DNA of 64,000 nucleotides from Annona cherimola (taxonomy: Eukaryota; Streptophyta; Magnoliopsida; Magnoliales; Annonaceae). How positions within the stretch are numbered: position 1 is the first letter of the stretch; every line of letters starts with the position of its first letter. A program made the translations under genes and the position numbers. Below, piece after piece: positions 12,915 to 24,633 of this stretch. The notes beneath the pieces were generated by a model. It ran no database searches and was not told where the DNA came from. It saw only the letters and a list, made by a program, of their open reading frames with translations. The stretch is taken from the NCBI GenBank assembly GCA_030490835.1, contig CM059973.1, positions 50,906,008 to 50,970,007 of the forward strand, in the 5' to 3' direction.

Positions 12915-12933
12915 TTGTTTTCCAAACCCTTAG
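12915..12933 (+). other. splice-acceptor-like site before ACAGGT
   Basis: A pyrimidine-rich run (TTTTGTTTTCCAAACCCTTAG) precedes |ACAGGTACTGAGG. Sibling LTRs keep this arrangement: CCAAACCCATAG|ACAGATG at 32872, CCCAACCTCAG|ACAGGTG at 34510, and reverse-strand versions at 25074, 36076 and 46198. In the last three the base before AG is A rather than T. Confidence 0.5.
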
Positions 12934-13516
12934 ACAGGTACTGAGGAGACTCAGAAGGTTGCGAACCTCAGACATGGAGGAAGGTCCATGATGATAGCCT
13001 TGAAGGCTATAAGGAATGGAAAAGCATAAATATGCTAAGGTAAGCTAATGTGTATGTGAACTTAATGAGAATATTAAGTTCTAAAAATGATTCAATGGTT
13101 GAATGTATGAATGTAAATTTTGATGTCTAAGTTAAGGAAACTTTCACGGCAGGAAGGCATGAAAAGATACTAGGTGTTTATGTATATCCGAACTTAGCTA
13201 GAGTTCTAAGTTCCATGTGAATTAATGACTGAATGTATGAAAGTATGATTTATACAATGATTCAGTGTATAATGACAGGCATGTAGAGATGCTTTGAATG
13301 AAATGATGAACTTTATTACAAGTGAAATATCGCAATGTATGATGATTGTCATGTCAAGATTATGAATGATGACAGATGAATAATCGAAAAAAAATTCTGG
13401 ACATATTCCAATTAAAAACCCGCCGCGTGATCAGGGCAACAATCCTGATTCACATTTACCAATCGATAGATCTTGAGGTAAGGAAGTGACGTCTCGGTTC
13501 GGGGCGCCACAGAGCA

Positions 13517-13528
13517 TGGTATCAGAGC
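13517..13528 (+). promoter_or_regulatory. tRNA-iMet primer binding site
   Basis: TGGTATCAGAGC begins five bases after the 5' LTR. This is the common plant retrotransposon primer site complementary to the 3' end of initiator tRNA-Met. The following bases (AAGGATTGGTAAACAGGCGTGG) are nearly the same as those after the chromovirus primer site read on the minus strand near 45760. Confidence 0.93.
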
Positions 13529-14591
13529 AAGGATTGGTAAACAGGCGTGGTAAGGAGAAAATAAAGGATGATGAAAGGATAGGTCAGATGAAATGAAACA
13601 GGATGCAGGAGAATTTAAGGAAAGACAAAGGATAGAAGGGAAGTAGAACAGCTGATGGGTTATGAGACTCTACATAGAAACCCCCCATAGCTAAGGTTGA
13701 CCACACCTTACTTAAGGTAGACTATACTTTGCTTAAGATAGCACATGATTGTGCTATATGTTACATATGTTTAAGGTACAGTGTCATGGTGACATATAGA
13801 AGGCACCAGGGTGCCAACTTTCTAAGTGATTGTTGGTTTAGAGTTTATAATTATGATAAAATGACAGATTATGCAAATATAATCTGTATGTGTAGGGAAA
13901 AGCAACCTTACACTATGAAATGTGCAGGCAGAAATGAGAAAAGTAAGAAAAAAGGGAGTTTCTTTTAACTCCTAATGTATAATGTTTGCTGTTATGGAAA
14001 TATGAATGCATTTGATTTTTATTCAAGTGCTAAGTGTATATGAAAAAGGAAAGATCATTGATCTTTCTAGATTATGTTATTGACTACGTATGATGATTTT
14101 ATGATCAGAAATGATCATGTTGACTATGTGTGATATGAATGAAAATTATAATGAGAAATGTTATTGCCATAATGTTATGTGCTGCATTCTACTAAATGCT
14201 TATCGCCTTTGTTTTGAACAAGGGATAAGCAGTTATTGATATGAGTCAACAAGGAAGAAGAAAAGCTAATGGCAAATCTAAACGACCAGGACAAGTGAGT
14301 CCATAAGCTCGTTGATGACGGGTAACTATAAACCTTAAGTCAAAGGATTTGAGGTGTTACAGCAAAGAGTAATATCTCACGGGTAGAAAGAGTAAAGGAT
14401 AACTGCAACTTTAGAAGAAGCAGTGCAAGTAGGCCGCCCAAGATTGTGTGGCTTAAATAGAAAGAGTAATACAGGACCTTTGGAAAAATACCCAACAGGA
14501 CCAATTAGAAGCAGGTGGAAAAGATAAAATGGTATAGGTAATATATTTTTACCTAGTACCCAAACCCTTAAAGGTTGATAATGATAAGATA

Positions 14592-14870
14592 GAAGTAAAT
14601 GGGAAGGTTATTGATGCCTTTCTAGTTCGGTATCCACCTAAGTTCTCAGGTGAATTAGATTTTATTCAGACTGAGCAATGGATGACTGAACCTAAGAACA
14701 TGTTCAAGGTTTGAACATGTAGTTAAATGAAATGTCCAAGCATTGATTGGCAATGCTTATAAGTAATAGGAAACTCTAAATGGCTATTATGCCATAATCA
14801 CATGAAGGTAATTTGGAAGAATTTGTTAAGAAATGTCTTCCAATAGAACATCAGGATATACCACATGTTG
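14592..14870 (+). pseudogene. gag vestige in the non-autonomous element
   Basis: Frame 14592-14714 encodes 40 residues ending at a TGA. It contains PPKFSGELDFIQTEQWMTE, close to LPKFSGEPDPVQAEQWMTE of the chromovirus gag at 43357-44043. Farther on (about 14815-14870) FVKKCLPIE resembles the FVEEFNKEYLP segment of the same gag. In between, frames are broken. No zinc knuckle, protease, RT or integrase could be found up to the 3' LTR. The vestige therefore marks ancestry but cannot make a working capsid protein. The remaining interior is AT-rich and full of short inverted repeats. Confidence 0.8.
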
Positions 14871-15449
14871 GTAATTAACATGTATAGTCAGGGCAAGGAT
14901 ACATTGCCACTGAAAAGTAAAGAACCTGGTGTAAGGAAAGAAATGAATAAGAAAGGATAACCCAACTGATAGCTATAACTGATAGAAAATTTCTGCAAAT
15001 TATTGCAGAAAAGTGTAGCAAAACATGTCTAGTTAGCATGTACAGAAGGAAAAGAAGATCACACATATGATACCACAAAAGTTGGTATATCATAGCAAGA
15101 GATGGTAGAAAAATGAAGAAGAACGAAGGCAATAATGATTGCCGGAATGCTCCTCAATCCCGATGTGATTGAAAGATAGATACGAGAGAAATGATTTCTC
15201 TATGATATCCATAAGAAATGAGGTTAGGAAAATTTGAAAATGATAAGGACCCTTACTAGTTTACGGAAACTGGAAAGGGAACTGAAGAAGAAAATATTTT
15301 AGACTTGTTTAATAACCGATACTCCTATTAAGTAGTCTACGCTGGTATAATCTAGTTGTAGACGATATGAGAAGAGAAAGAATGGATAACTTGGCAAAAG
15401 TGTCTTTTGCTAAGACATGTATTAAATTTCATGTATGAAGCTCCATACG

Positions 15450-15583
15450 AGAGCAACTTTTGCTCTATATGAGAGCAACTTCTGCTCTATGTTATAGAAT
15501 GAATATATTATGTATGATGATATGTGAAAATGATGGCTATAGATTTTTATAAATGAATGGGTTAGCAAAGGTGTCTTTGCTAA
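15450..15583 (+). repeat. hairpins in the internal region of the non-autonomous element
   Basis: AGAGCAA/TTGCTCT (15450-15466, 3-nt loop), AGAGCA/TGCTCT (15472-15488) and the 9-bp TTAGCAAAG/CTTTGCTAA (15562-15583, 4-nt loop) are perfect stems. Others in the same interior are ATAGCACA/TGTGCTAT at 13738-13757 and ATGATCA/TGATCAT near 14099. They show that the hairpin-rich composition is not confined to the LTRs. Confidence 0.7.
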
Positions 15584-16020
15584 AATGTATATGAAGTTGT
15601 ATGTGAAAGCATTTTTGCTCTTTTGCTATGGAAATGAAGATATTCATATTATATGAATTGTATGTATAACAAGGGAAATGATAGTCATAGATCTTTATTT
15701 GATATGTTGGAATGGGTAACTTAAAAGCTTACCCTATGAAAAGATGGGAAATGATGCAATTTCTCTAGGTACAAGGAAAAATAGTGTGAAATGACACAAA
15801 TGAAGGGCAAATGCCAATGAAAAACCCATGTGTGAACAAGAAATAATAGAGACAAGTGATGGGTCTGTTAGACCAAGGCTAAAAAAAAGCTACTAAGACA
15901 GAGTAGCGCAGTGGAAGCGTAATGAGCCATTGGAATATTAGAAATGATAATAAGTTAGTAAGTTATATGAGTCCTACCCCGACATATGAAATGTAATAGG
16001 TTTCGGGACGAAACCTATTA

Positions 16021-16035
16021 TAAGGGGGGGAGGAT
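16021..16035 (+). promoter_or_regulatory. polypurine tract
   Basis: TAAGGGGGGGAGGAT abuts the 3' LTR. The chromovirus has AAGAGAGGGAGGAT in the same place (minus strand, 39645-39658), preceded in both by GACGAAACCT-TTA. It primes plus-strand synthesis. Confidence 0.92.
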
Positions 16036-19000
16036 TGTGAAACCCTAACCCAAGTAAGCCATATGTATGCATTGAACATGTATTTGATGATTATTTATGA
16101 ATTATGGAATTATGAAGGTATTTTATGATTTTTGCTAATTATGGCAATTAGGGTTATGGGTTAGCATTAATGATGTGATTAAGCATTTTGAGCCTAAATG
16201 AGATAATGAGTTTAGAATGAATTATTTGTGATTTAAGTGTGCAATAATATCATGAAAAATCATTTTTCGTGATTTAAAATGAATTATGGAAATAATGATG
16301 GAAATTGTCAAGTATGAAGGAAAATATTGGAAAATTCATAACTCAACGCCTAAAAGGCGGATTCAAGTGAAATTTGAAATGAAGATTTTTAATATTAGGC
16401 TTGGTATTATGGAATGAAAATATTATGAAAATTCTTGATGAAATGAGAATTTTGAATTTTTTTTAAGTATATGCTCATTTCAACCGTTAATTTCAAACGG
16501 CTATATCGGGAGCTAGAAAACTCGGATTGAGTTGAAATTTGAAACGGTTGAATGAAATGGTGAGATATTTATTTTGAATGGATTGGATTATGCATGACAT
16601 GTTGGGAAAATACCTGAATTGAAAAAGGTGAGCATGGTTGACTAATGCACCTCAAAAGTACTCTACATTTAATGCTAGAGTACAAAGCATGAGTGCATAA
16701 ATTTAATGACATTTGAGGTGTCAAGTGCAGGCCATTTCTAAGGTATTTTATGCATTAATATAAAATGCAAATATCTAAATAAAATCCCAGCAATGAATGT
16801 TCATAATTAATGAAGCTATGAGTGCTCAAAAAGAGGATAGGAGATATGGACGTCCAAGTGATGACATTATTGGATTTTTGAGCAATTTTTATTTTATAAA
16901 TGATGTGTTTATATGGCTAACATGTTGGGATGTATAAATAATCATTTAATTATGTGAAAAAAATGCAAGAAAATTCGTGAACAGCAGCTGCCCTTGATAA
17001 ATGCAAAAGTGGACAGCTTTGTCTCTTGCAAATGACGTCCAAATGATGGGCTGATTGCTGCCATTTTGCTAAAATTATTAACACCAAATTAATACACGAA
17101 TTAAGGGATAATTAGGTGTATAAATTACCCACATATTGGAATTTTAAAAATGGAGAAAAATGGCTGGAAAATTGGGCAGCAGCAAGTGACGGGTAATGGA
17201 GACAAGTGTGCGGTCAAGATGAGGGCAGATTTGTGGATTTTTAAAAAATGGAAAAATGCAATTTTATGTGGCTGTGAGTTTACCAGCACATAAAGGGGAT
17301 ATCCATGCATTCAATGGTGTGGAAATTGCCCAGCCAGTGGGGCCCACAGCTGGAGAAAATGCAGCCCCACCAAGTCAAGCACGTCAATAGGTGTGGAGAA
17401 TTGGAAATTTCCAAGTACTGAAATTCTTCTCCCCCAAGCAACAGCAGCTCACGTCCCCAACCTGGCCAGCAAGGAGGAAGGAAAATAGGAGAAAAAGAAG
17501 GAGAAAAAGAATGGGAGATTAGAGGAGAAGAGTAGCTCATGTGATTAGGGTTTGGAGAGCATCAAACCAAGTAAGTACATGGGTTAATTTGATTTGGTTA
17601 TCTTGAGTTCTTGAACTCCAAAGTTCTAAATATGATGTTTCAACATGCTTTAAAGTGATGATTCAACAAGCATTTGAATGAATATGGAATGGGTTTTAGC
17701 TTGCATGCATGAAACTCCATGATTTGGATGATGGAAAGTGAAGTTTTGAATGATATATGATGTTGTAAAATAAATTATGGTCGGAATAGTAAATGGATGA
17801 TTTTTATCATGAAAATTTTTGAGAACAATCCTCATGATATGATTAAGGAACGACCAAAGTTTCAGCTTAAAAGGATATGTATGTTGCAAATTAAAAATCC
17901 GTGAAAATTAGCCCAAACAGGGTAAAACGGGTGACAGGGTCAGCTGTAGAAAATTATTTTTATTAATTTTTATACACGGATTTTCGGGCTGAAAATTTTA
18001 CAGGATATACATGACATATTGGGGATAACAGGAAAAAATTAAAAATGGGGTTTTTATGGGTGTAAATAGACCCCATAAATAACGTCATTCAGGCTGACTG
18101 GAAATGGAGTTTACTGTTCAGCAAGGTAAAAATCCCCAAATAAATATGTAATGTTAATATTTCGTGCTGAAAATTTCATTAAAGTTAATTTATGAAGTTA
18201 TTAAGGTATGGTAGAAATTTCAGATCAAAAATAATTGATTTGATATTAATTCAAGATTTTAAGATTTCAGCACGCCTGATTTCAGCATATGGGGTTAGTT
18301 TGAGAAAGAAATCAAAAAGAAATATGAAACATATGTATAAATGATCCAAATTTATTTATGTGTTAAATAATTAAATATGGATCAAGAAAAATGATATTAT
18401 ATGCTGAAATTTCGGATTTATATAATGACCTAAGGTTATGTGTCAAAGGACACGTTAAACGGGTTAAAAGTGGGTTCCAAACTAACTGTTTTGGAAACCT
18501 ATGGAAAATGGATTTAAACCTCATAAAAATACCTTAAGTAAAGTGGTATTAAAGGGTAATTAACCCTCTGGAAAATGGGTTAAATTTCTGAGTTAAGAAA
18601 TTTAAGAAATGCATCATGGTTAAGTGCTAAATGAGCTTGTGTGAAGGGATAATGATAAACGGGTGATGGATGATTTATGAAAAATGATTTTATGAAAAAA
18701 ATGCATGAAAATGAGATGAAATCCACGTTTATGGATCTTTTTGGAATGACATGTTATTAATCCAAAAGTTTGGATTTGAATTATGAAGTTTAGGCAATGC
18801 TATGTACGTAGAAGAAACACCCGTATGTATATTTTTGGAAAAAAATGGGAAAAATTGCAAAGTAAGCTTAATAAAGCTATGAATGATGCATATGGAATGA
18901 ATTTTTATGATGTTGGAATAAATACCCTAATTTTAGGGTTATGTGCATGTTATATGTATAGGCTATGATGTGTGATAGCCAAATGTGTGAAAACGGTGCT

Positions 19001-22000
19001 AATATATGCAAATTAAGCCATATATGTGTATGATGAATTATGAAGGATATATGCTAATGAAAATGGGTTGGAAAACTAAATGGAATGCAATGACAAGAAA
19101 TATATGAAAAACCATATTATGTTCATGTAGGCAAGGAAAAGAATGGAAGGAAAAGGGATTATGGCGATCTCAGGTAAGCAAGCAAACTTTCTAAAATGTA
19201 TTTTCTTTCTATGTGATTGATATGATTGAAATGTCTATGTTTATGCTTATGTTTTTACGAATGGGCAAGCACAAGTTTTGAATATGAAGGCTTTAATGCA
19301 AAGCCATAAGCTTTGAAAAATGATGACTTTAATGAAAAGTCTCAAGGTTTGCTTCATGGGAAGCAAGCGACACTTTTTAAGATAAATAATTTATCCTAAG
19401 TGTTGCCAAGGATGGGAATGCTTCATGTTAATGGAATTGAGAAATTTTGCTTATGAGTAAGCAAGTTCTCCATGTTAATGTTGTTTTAAGGATTTCATGT
19501 TTGATATCGATGGTTTTAAGAATTTGCTTTTGAGGAAGCAAGTTCTATATGATATGGTTCAACAGCGTTTTATAAGAAAAAGGGAATTTTACCCTTTTTC
19601 ACAAAATATTGATTGTAAATGGGTTTTGAGTTATTTCTACAATAACTCGTGATAAACAATGATGAAAAAGATTTGTTTTACTAGGTCAAGATAATTAAAT
19701 AATAAATGATGGTTTGGACATAGTCCACATGTTTTGAAAAGATATTTGAACAGTTTTGGTTTCCTTTGGATAAGGAAATCTATGTTGAAAATGTTGGAAA
19801 AATGTTTCTACGGATGTGTTGAAAGGGATTTATGGATGACCAACCTCCTATGGTTGATTTTATAAAATGGTTTAATTTCAGGTTGCTTGATGGCATGCAA
19901 AAGACTATGCAATTTTCCTCTATGTAAAAATGATTGATATGTGGACAATTATTAATTTTTTTAGGTGAAGGACAAGGGGATAGCGTAATTGCATAACTTT
20001 TGTAAACAAAAGGTCCTGAAATAGAAACCAAGAAAATATTAGAGAAAAATATGATTTATTTATGAAAGTTCAAAGGATTTGAAATTCTTTTATTAAAAGG
20101 ATTTTAAGATGTATGGTTTCTCAAACGTTTCAAATGTTTATCAAAATACTTTACTCAAAACGTTTTTAAAAGAATTTAAGGAAGGTCATCCTAAAACTGG
20201 ATTTCAAATAACAACTTGTTAAAGTGGGTGCGCTCGCTTACAAGTTGACACGGACTGCGGTCTGTGATGTGTTTTTGAAAATAATTGTTAAATATAGACT
20301 TCGGTCTATGATTTTTGTGCATATGGATGCAGGCTGCGGTCTGTGATCCCGGTTTAAAAGAACATGGGTTGCGGCCTGTGGTTCTTCAAACCAAAACGGA
20401 CTGCGGTTCGTCAGGATAACGTACGGTGCACCGGTACAAGGAATAGGCTGGTTGTAGAGCACGGTTGGGATGACCGGGGCCCACTCTACATAAGGTCAAG
20501 TCGCTAAGGGATGGCAGGAGTGCCAGCGGCGCCCTCCCTGAGATGGGAGCAGGATAAGTGAACAGCCGCCTGGCTAGCGTGCTGTTAAGGATTCTCTTCC
20601 AAAAGGTAGCATGATCACTTGCTAAGTGTCACTACTGGATGGAGAGAAATGCATTTGCTTATGTTTTATTTCTGAAAGGCCCAAAGATTGGGTTATGAAA
20701 ATATGATTTTATGAAAGTATCCTAAAGGGATTTCTATGAAATGGTTACCCTAAAAGAAAGGGGGTTTTACACAAAAGTGTAAATAACAAGAATTAAAGGA
20801 AATGTGTTTATGCAAATGCATTCATGAAAATGGTTTTCCTTGTTTGCTATAAACAAGCCCCAAGACGGGGAATTATGAAAAGGATTTATGTTCATTTGTA
20901 AGAAAGCCTAAATAAAGAATGTTTTTGGACATAAGAATGTCCTTTGCCGAGAAAGGCTTATGTGATTGATGTTTAAGGACATATGAATGTCCATTGCCAA
21001 TAAGGTTATGTAAATGATGTTTTGAGACATGAAATGTCTCTTGATTTTATGATGGCTTATGTGAATGATGTTTTGAGACATGAAATGTCTCTTGGTTTTA
21101 TGAGGGCTTATGTTAATGATGTTTTGAGACATAAAATGTCTCTTGGCTAAGGAATTTTATGATGGTTTATGTTAATGATGTTTTGAGACATGAGATGTCT
21201 CCGTTGCCTAAGTATTTATGTTGTTTTGGACGGAAAATGTCCACTGGCAACCGAATGATTTCATGTAATGGCTATGAACATTAAAAATGTTCATATAAGA
21301 TTAATGGAAACTCATCATTAAAGGTAAAATGTATATGTTTTGCCTAAACAAGCCCAGGCGTGGCTTGTAAATGATTTTAAGAATGAATGCTTTATGAAAG
21401 CATTCAAGCACATGAAATTGTCCTTATAATAAAGGATTTCATGATGGTATTTTAGGACATACGCATGTCCTCAGGAACAAGGTATTCCCAATGTTTATGA
21501 AAAAGGTTTTCAAGAAGCCTTGCCCTAAAATGCTTGCTTACTGAGTTGTCACTCACGTTTTGTTTTCCAAACCCTTAGACAGGTACTGAGGAGACTCAGA
21601 AGGTTGCGAACCTCAGACATGGAGGAAGGTCCATGATGATAGCCTTGAAGGCTATAAGGAATGGAAAAGCATAAATATGCTAAGGTAAGCTAATGTGTAT
21701 GTGAACTTAATGAGAATATTAAGTTCTAAAAATGATTCAATGGTTGAATGTATGAATGTAAATTTTGATGTCTAAGTTAAGGAAACTTTCACGGCAGGAA
21801 GGCATGAAAAGATACTAGGTGTTTATGTATATCCGAACTTAGCTAGAGTTCTAAGTTCCATGTGAATTAATGACTGAATGTATGAAAGTATGATTTATAC
21901 AATGATTCAGTGTATAATGACAGGCATGTAGAGATGCTTTGAATGAAATGATGAACTTTATTACAAGTGAAATATCGCAATGTATGATGATTGTCATGTC

Positions 22001-22156
22001 AAGATTATGAATGATGACAGATGAATAATCGAAAAAAAATTCTGGACATATTCCAATTAAAAACCCGCCGCGTGATCAGGGCAACAATCCTGATTCACAT
22101 TTACCAATCGATAGATCTTGAGGTAAGGAAGTGACGTCTCGGTTCGGGGCGCCACA
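16036..22156 (+). repeat. 3' LTR of the non-autonomous element (6121 bp)
   Basis: Near-identical to 7390-13511. It repeats each landmark: donor-like site at 17571, mini-exon-like block 19131-19173, tetraloop cluster near 20250-20415, hairpin array from 20927, acceptor-like site at 21578, and the terminal GGGGCGCCACA at 22156. Confidence 0.95.
19131..19173 (+). other. putative 43-nt mini-exon in the 3' LTR
   Basis: Identical to 10486-10528, between TTCATGTAG and GTAAGCAAGC. Confidence 0.5.
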
Positions 22157-22161
22157 GTCTC
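22157..22161. repeat. target-site duplication GTCTC, right copy
   Basis: Matches 7385-7389 exactly. Confidence 0.93.
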
Positions 22162-23829
22162 TTTTGAGCTTCACATAAAATTCGCAATCTAATAATTGAT
22201 TGGGCTACTCGAAGCTTTAAGCACCAATTAAATAAATAATTCAAAATTCAATGAAGAATACAATAAAAAAATATACATCTATCATGGACTAGTGAAAAGT
22301 TCCGTCATAAACCTAGAAAAAGAATTAATTCATATATAAAAAGCAAAGAACAATATCTCATAAATAATGTCTATATCAAAAAACCAAGAAGAAAGAAATA
22401 GAAAAACTCTAATGTAGATCTTTGTCTTCAAATTCTACACTTGAAACCTTCAGTTCTACCGCTAGATTATGTTAACTGAAAAACTAAAATTGAAGAAAGA
22501 AAAATTGAATCTTTAAAAACCTGGCGAAAATCCATTTTATAATTGTTAAATTGCGTTCCTGAAAAGTCATACGGGTTGCATACTACTCGCACTTGGATTG
22601 CATATGCTGCATTATTGCTGAGTTGTTATTTGTCATTTGTTGATCATATGTAATTATTGGGGACCTATTTGGATAAATTGCATATGTTGCTGGCAATTAA
22701 AAATCTACTTGATTTACATGTGATTTTAAATTACCACCACATCCACATGTTGTCCAATGTCTATTGAGATGAATTTTGAAGGCTGATGAGAGGCTTCTAT
22801 AATTTCATGAGGAATTAACAATCGAGATGGGCTAATTTCTAATGAATATGTGATTTACTAGTTAAAGTTGCATGGTTGAGTTTTTCGCTGGCAACATGAT
22901 TGATTGAATTAAAAGTGGGTCACACATTGATTTTGTTGTTAAAAATTTCAATGGCTTGTTGCACATGTAATAAACTTATGGACAGTTGGATGCTAAGAAT
23001 CTATGATGGATGGCTGTGATGTTTGAGTCATGGCTTTGCTTGGCTTGGAATCTACTTGACTTTCTTTGCCATTGAATTGAAGTGTGTTAATTAATGTATG
23101 GTTAGGCAGCTAATGGATGACCAGCTTCGCTTCAAATTTTTGAGATGCTTTGGATGACTAGGATTTGATTTAGCTGCGCATGCCATTTTCTTTGATGTTA
23201 CGCTTTGCATTATTGGTGGGCCATACGAATGGGATTCGGTGGCCATTCCTGCACACAAAATAATTACTAATGTAATTTAAAGCGTGAATAAAAATTTTAT
23301 CCACATTATTTTAATGGGTAAAAAATATTCTCAAATAAATCTCACGCCCATTTATTTCTATTGCAATTAATAAATAATTTTAATTTCAAACCAAAATATT
23401 ATAAAATTAATTGCTGTAAAAATATTTTAAAGGAACTTTCTTATAAATATAAAATAATTATCCATTAAATTGGTGCAAAGTACTCATAAAATATATTATT
23501 ATTTATAAGACTATCAACATGATGATTAGAAAAAGAGAGAGAAAGGATGATCTATACAAAGAATGAGGGAAAAGTCTTAATCCCTTACTTCGTATCATCC
23601 AAACCACATGGTGATCTTTCATAAAGGACTAAGCCTTCCATTATACCTTAACTCTTAATGATAGAGACTAATATATTTTAGCAGAGCTCTAGGACCAAGG
23701 AAAGGCTTAGAAAATGAGCAATGCAGAGGGAGAGAACTAGGCATCGAAGTTGAACATCTTATGTAGTGTATATATATGTACTAAATTTCAGTTATGTCCT
23801 AGATTGTCCTAGAGATTCACATTTATCTA
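22162..23829. other. unassigned AT-rich DNA
   Basis: No convincing coding frame, RNA gene or clear repeat. The last few hundred bases may belong to the decayed copia element that follows, but I could not see protein similarity before 23831. Confidence 0.4.
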
Positions 23830-23830
23830 T

Positions 23831-24245
23831 AGTAAGAAAATCTTAAGTATTTTGTTGATACACCAAGTCATCTTATGGTTTCCAAGAGGGTCTTTTGATC
23901 TAATTCTATATTTTAATGCTAATTTTCCTAGATACAAAGTGGATCATAGAAGTATGAGTAAAATATGTCAATTCTTAGAATAGATGCTTGTTTCATAGTA
24001 TTCTAAGAAGTAAATTGTTGGTGTTCTTTCTACTATTAGAAGCAAAATATATTATTATCAAGCGTTGTTGTGCGTAATTCATTTAGATGAGGGAATAACT
24101 GGTTGACTATGGGTTGAGATACAAGGACATCTATATATATTGTGATAACACTAGTATCTTTGGCCAAAATACATGACTTGAAGGCCACGATCTAAAAAAA
24201 ATCTGCTCATCACTATTCACTGCATCCTCCAAAGAGCCTACCAGG
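23831..24245 (+). pseudogene. decayed copia RT/RNase H fragment
   Basis: Read in one frame from 23831, the segment keeps WFPRGSFDLI, YKVDHRSMSKICQFLE and MLVS, which line up with [34 protein letters not shown] and MLVSWFSRK of the copia element at 51044-52039. The RNase H glutamate region (LSTAEAEY in the intact type) reads LSTIRSKIY, and near 24150 YCDNTS survives in another frame. Several in-frame TAG and TAA codons sit where W or Q is expected. The fragment ends ~170 bp before a copia LTR in the same orientation, so it is the last part of pol of that element. Confidence 0.7.
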
Positions 24246-24419
24246 AAGACCCAACTGCACCAAACATAGCCATGGTGTGGTGGATCTTTGGAAGCTCAGA
24301 GAATATTATTAAAAAATAAGTAGAGCTTTAGAAGTTGTCTATTTTTATAACAAAATATAATAAAAATAAAAATAAAATAAAGAGTGAAATGAAGATGCAG
24401 AGATTAGAGATGGCAACGT

Positions 24420-24633
24420 TGTTGCCATTTTAGGTAAATTAAGCACAATCCATGTTTTGATGATTAACACTTCAATTTGAGAAATATTTAAGTACTAATG
24501 AGGTTGCTAAGTGTTGCCAAGGTATATAAAATCAAAGTTCAAAAGATAGTAGGTCAAGTCACAACCCCAAGTCAACTCAGCCATCGACTTAGGTTAAGTC
24601 GATACCCAAGTCGACTCCAGGAACAACTTCAAA
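24420..24633 (+). mobile_element. copia 3' LTR, first segment
   Basis: Starts TGTTGCCATTTTAGG, continues with CATGTTTTGATGATTAACA as in the 5' end of the LTRs at 48692-59035 (reverse strand), and carries AAGTCGACTCC repeats. It belongs to the decayed copia at 23831. It is interrupted at 24634 by a gypsy solo LTR and resumes at 27302. Confidence 0.75.

Larger units (their letters stand above)
7390..13511 (+). repeat. 5' LTR of the non-autonomous element (6122 bp)
   Basis: Starts TGTGAAACCCTAACCC and ends GGGGCGCCACA. It is almost identical to 16036-22156. Differences seen are a T run of 4 versus 3 at about 9955, C/T at 10554 versus 19199, and two transitions at 12446 and 12449. All open frames in it are short, recur unchanged in the other LTR, and have no recognisable domain. 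Landmarks from left to right are a TATA-like site (8641), a purine-rich stretch and donor-like site (8925), a mini-exon-like block (10486-10528), a tetraloop repeat cluster (11605-11770), a hairpin array (12282-12825), an acceptor-like site (12933) and a conserved terminal ~100 bp. Confidence 0.95.
7390..22156 (+). mobile_element. young non-autonomous long-LTR gypsy-type retrotransposon (LARD-like)
   Basis: A complete element of about 14.8 kb with two direct 6.1 kb repeats, TG...CA termini, a primer site next to the 5' LTR, a polypurine tract next to the 3' LTR and a perfect 5-bp TSD. The ~2.5 kb internal region has no pol and only a broken gag vestige. The primer site with the following leader bases, the gag vestige and the sequence before the 3' LTR (CGAAACCT-TTATAAG-purines-GGAGGAT) match the chromovirus at 35658 onward, so an element of that family probably supplies its proteins. 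By eye I found three substitutions and one single-base length difference between the LTRs, so the insertion is very recent. The structure fits the large retrotransposon derivative (LARD) class: long LTRs around a non-coding interior. Confidence 0.92.

Noticed and set aside
12950..13050. Third donor-like site (GCTAAG|GTAAGC at about 13040) as part of the leader splicing pattern
   Set aside because: Found in the 6.1 kb LTRs only, with no counterpart in the other LTRs, so it may be chance.
13517..13528. Possible tRNA gene near the CATGGTATCAGAGC sequence
   Set aside because: This is only the tRNA-complementary primer site. No cloverleaf can be formed around it.
7390..22156. Segmental duplication as an explanation of the 8.6 kb-spaced repeats
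   Set aside because: TG...CA termini, primer site, polypurine tract and a perfect TSD show an LTR retrotransposon. An assembly error remains possible only for the exact degree of identity.
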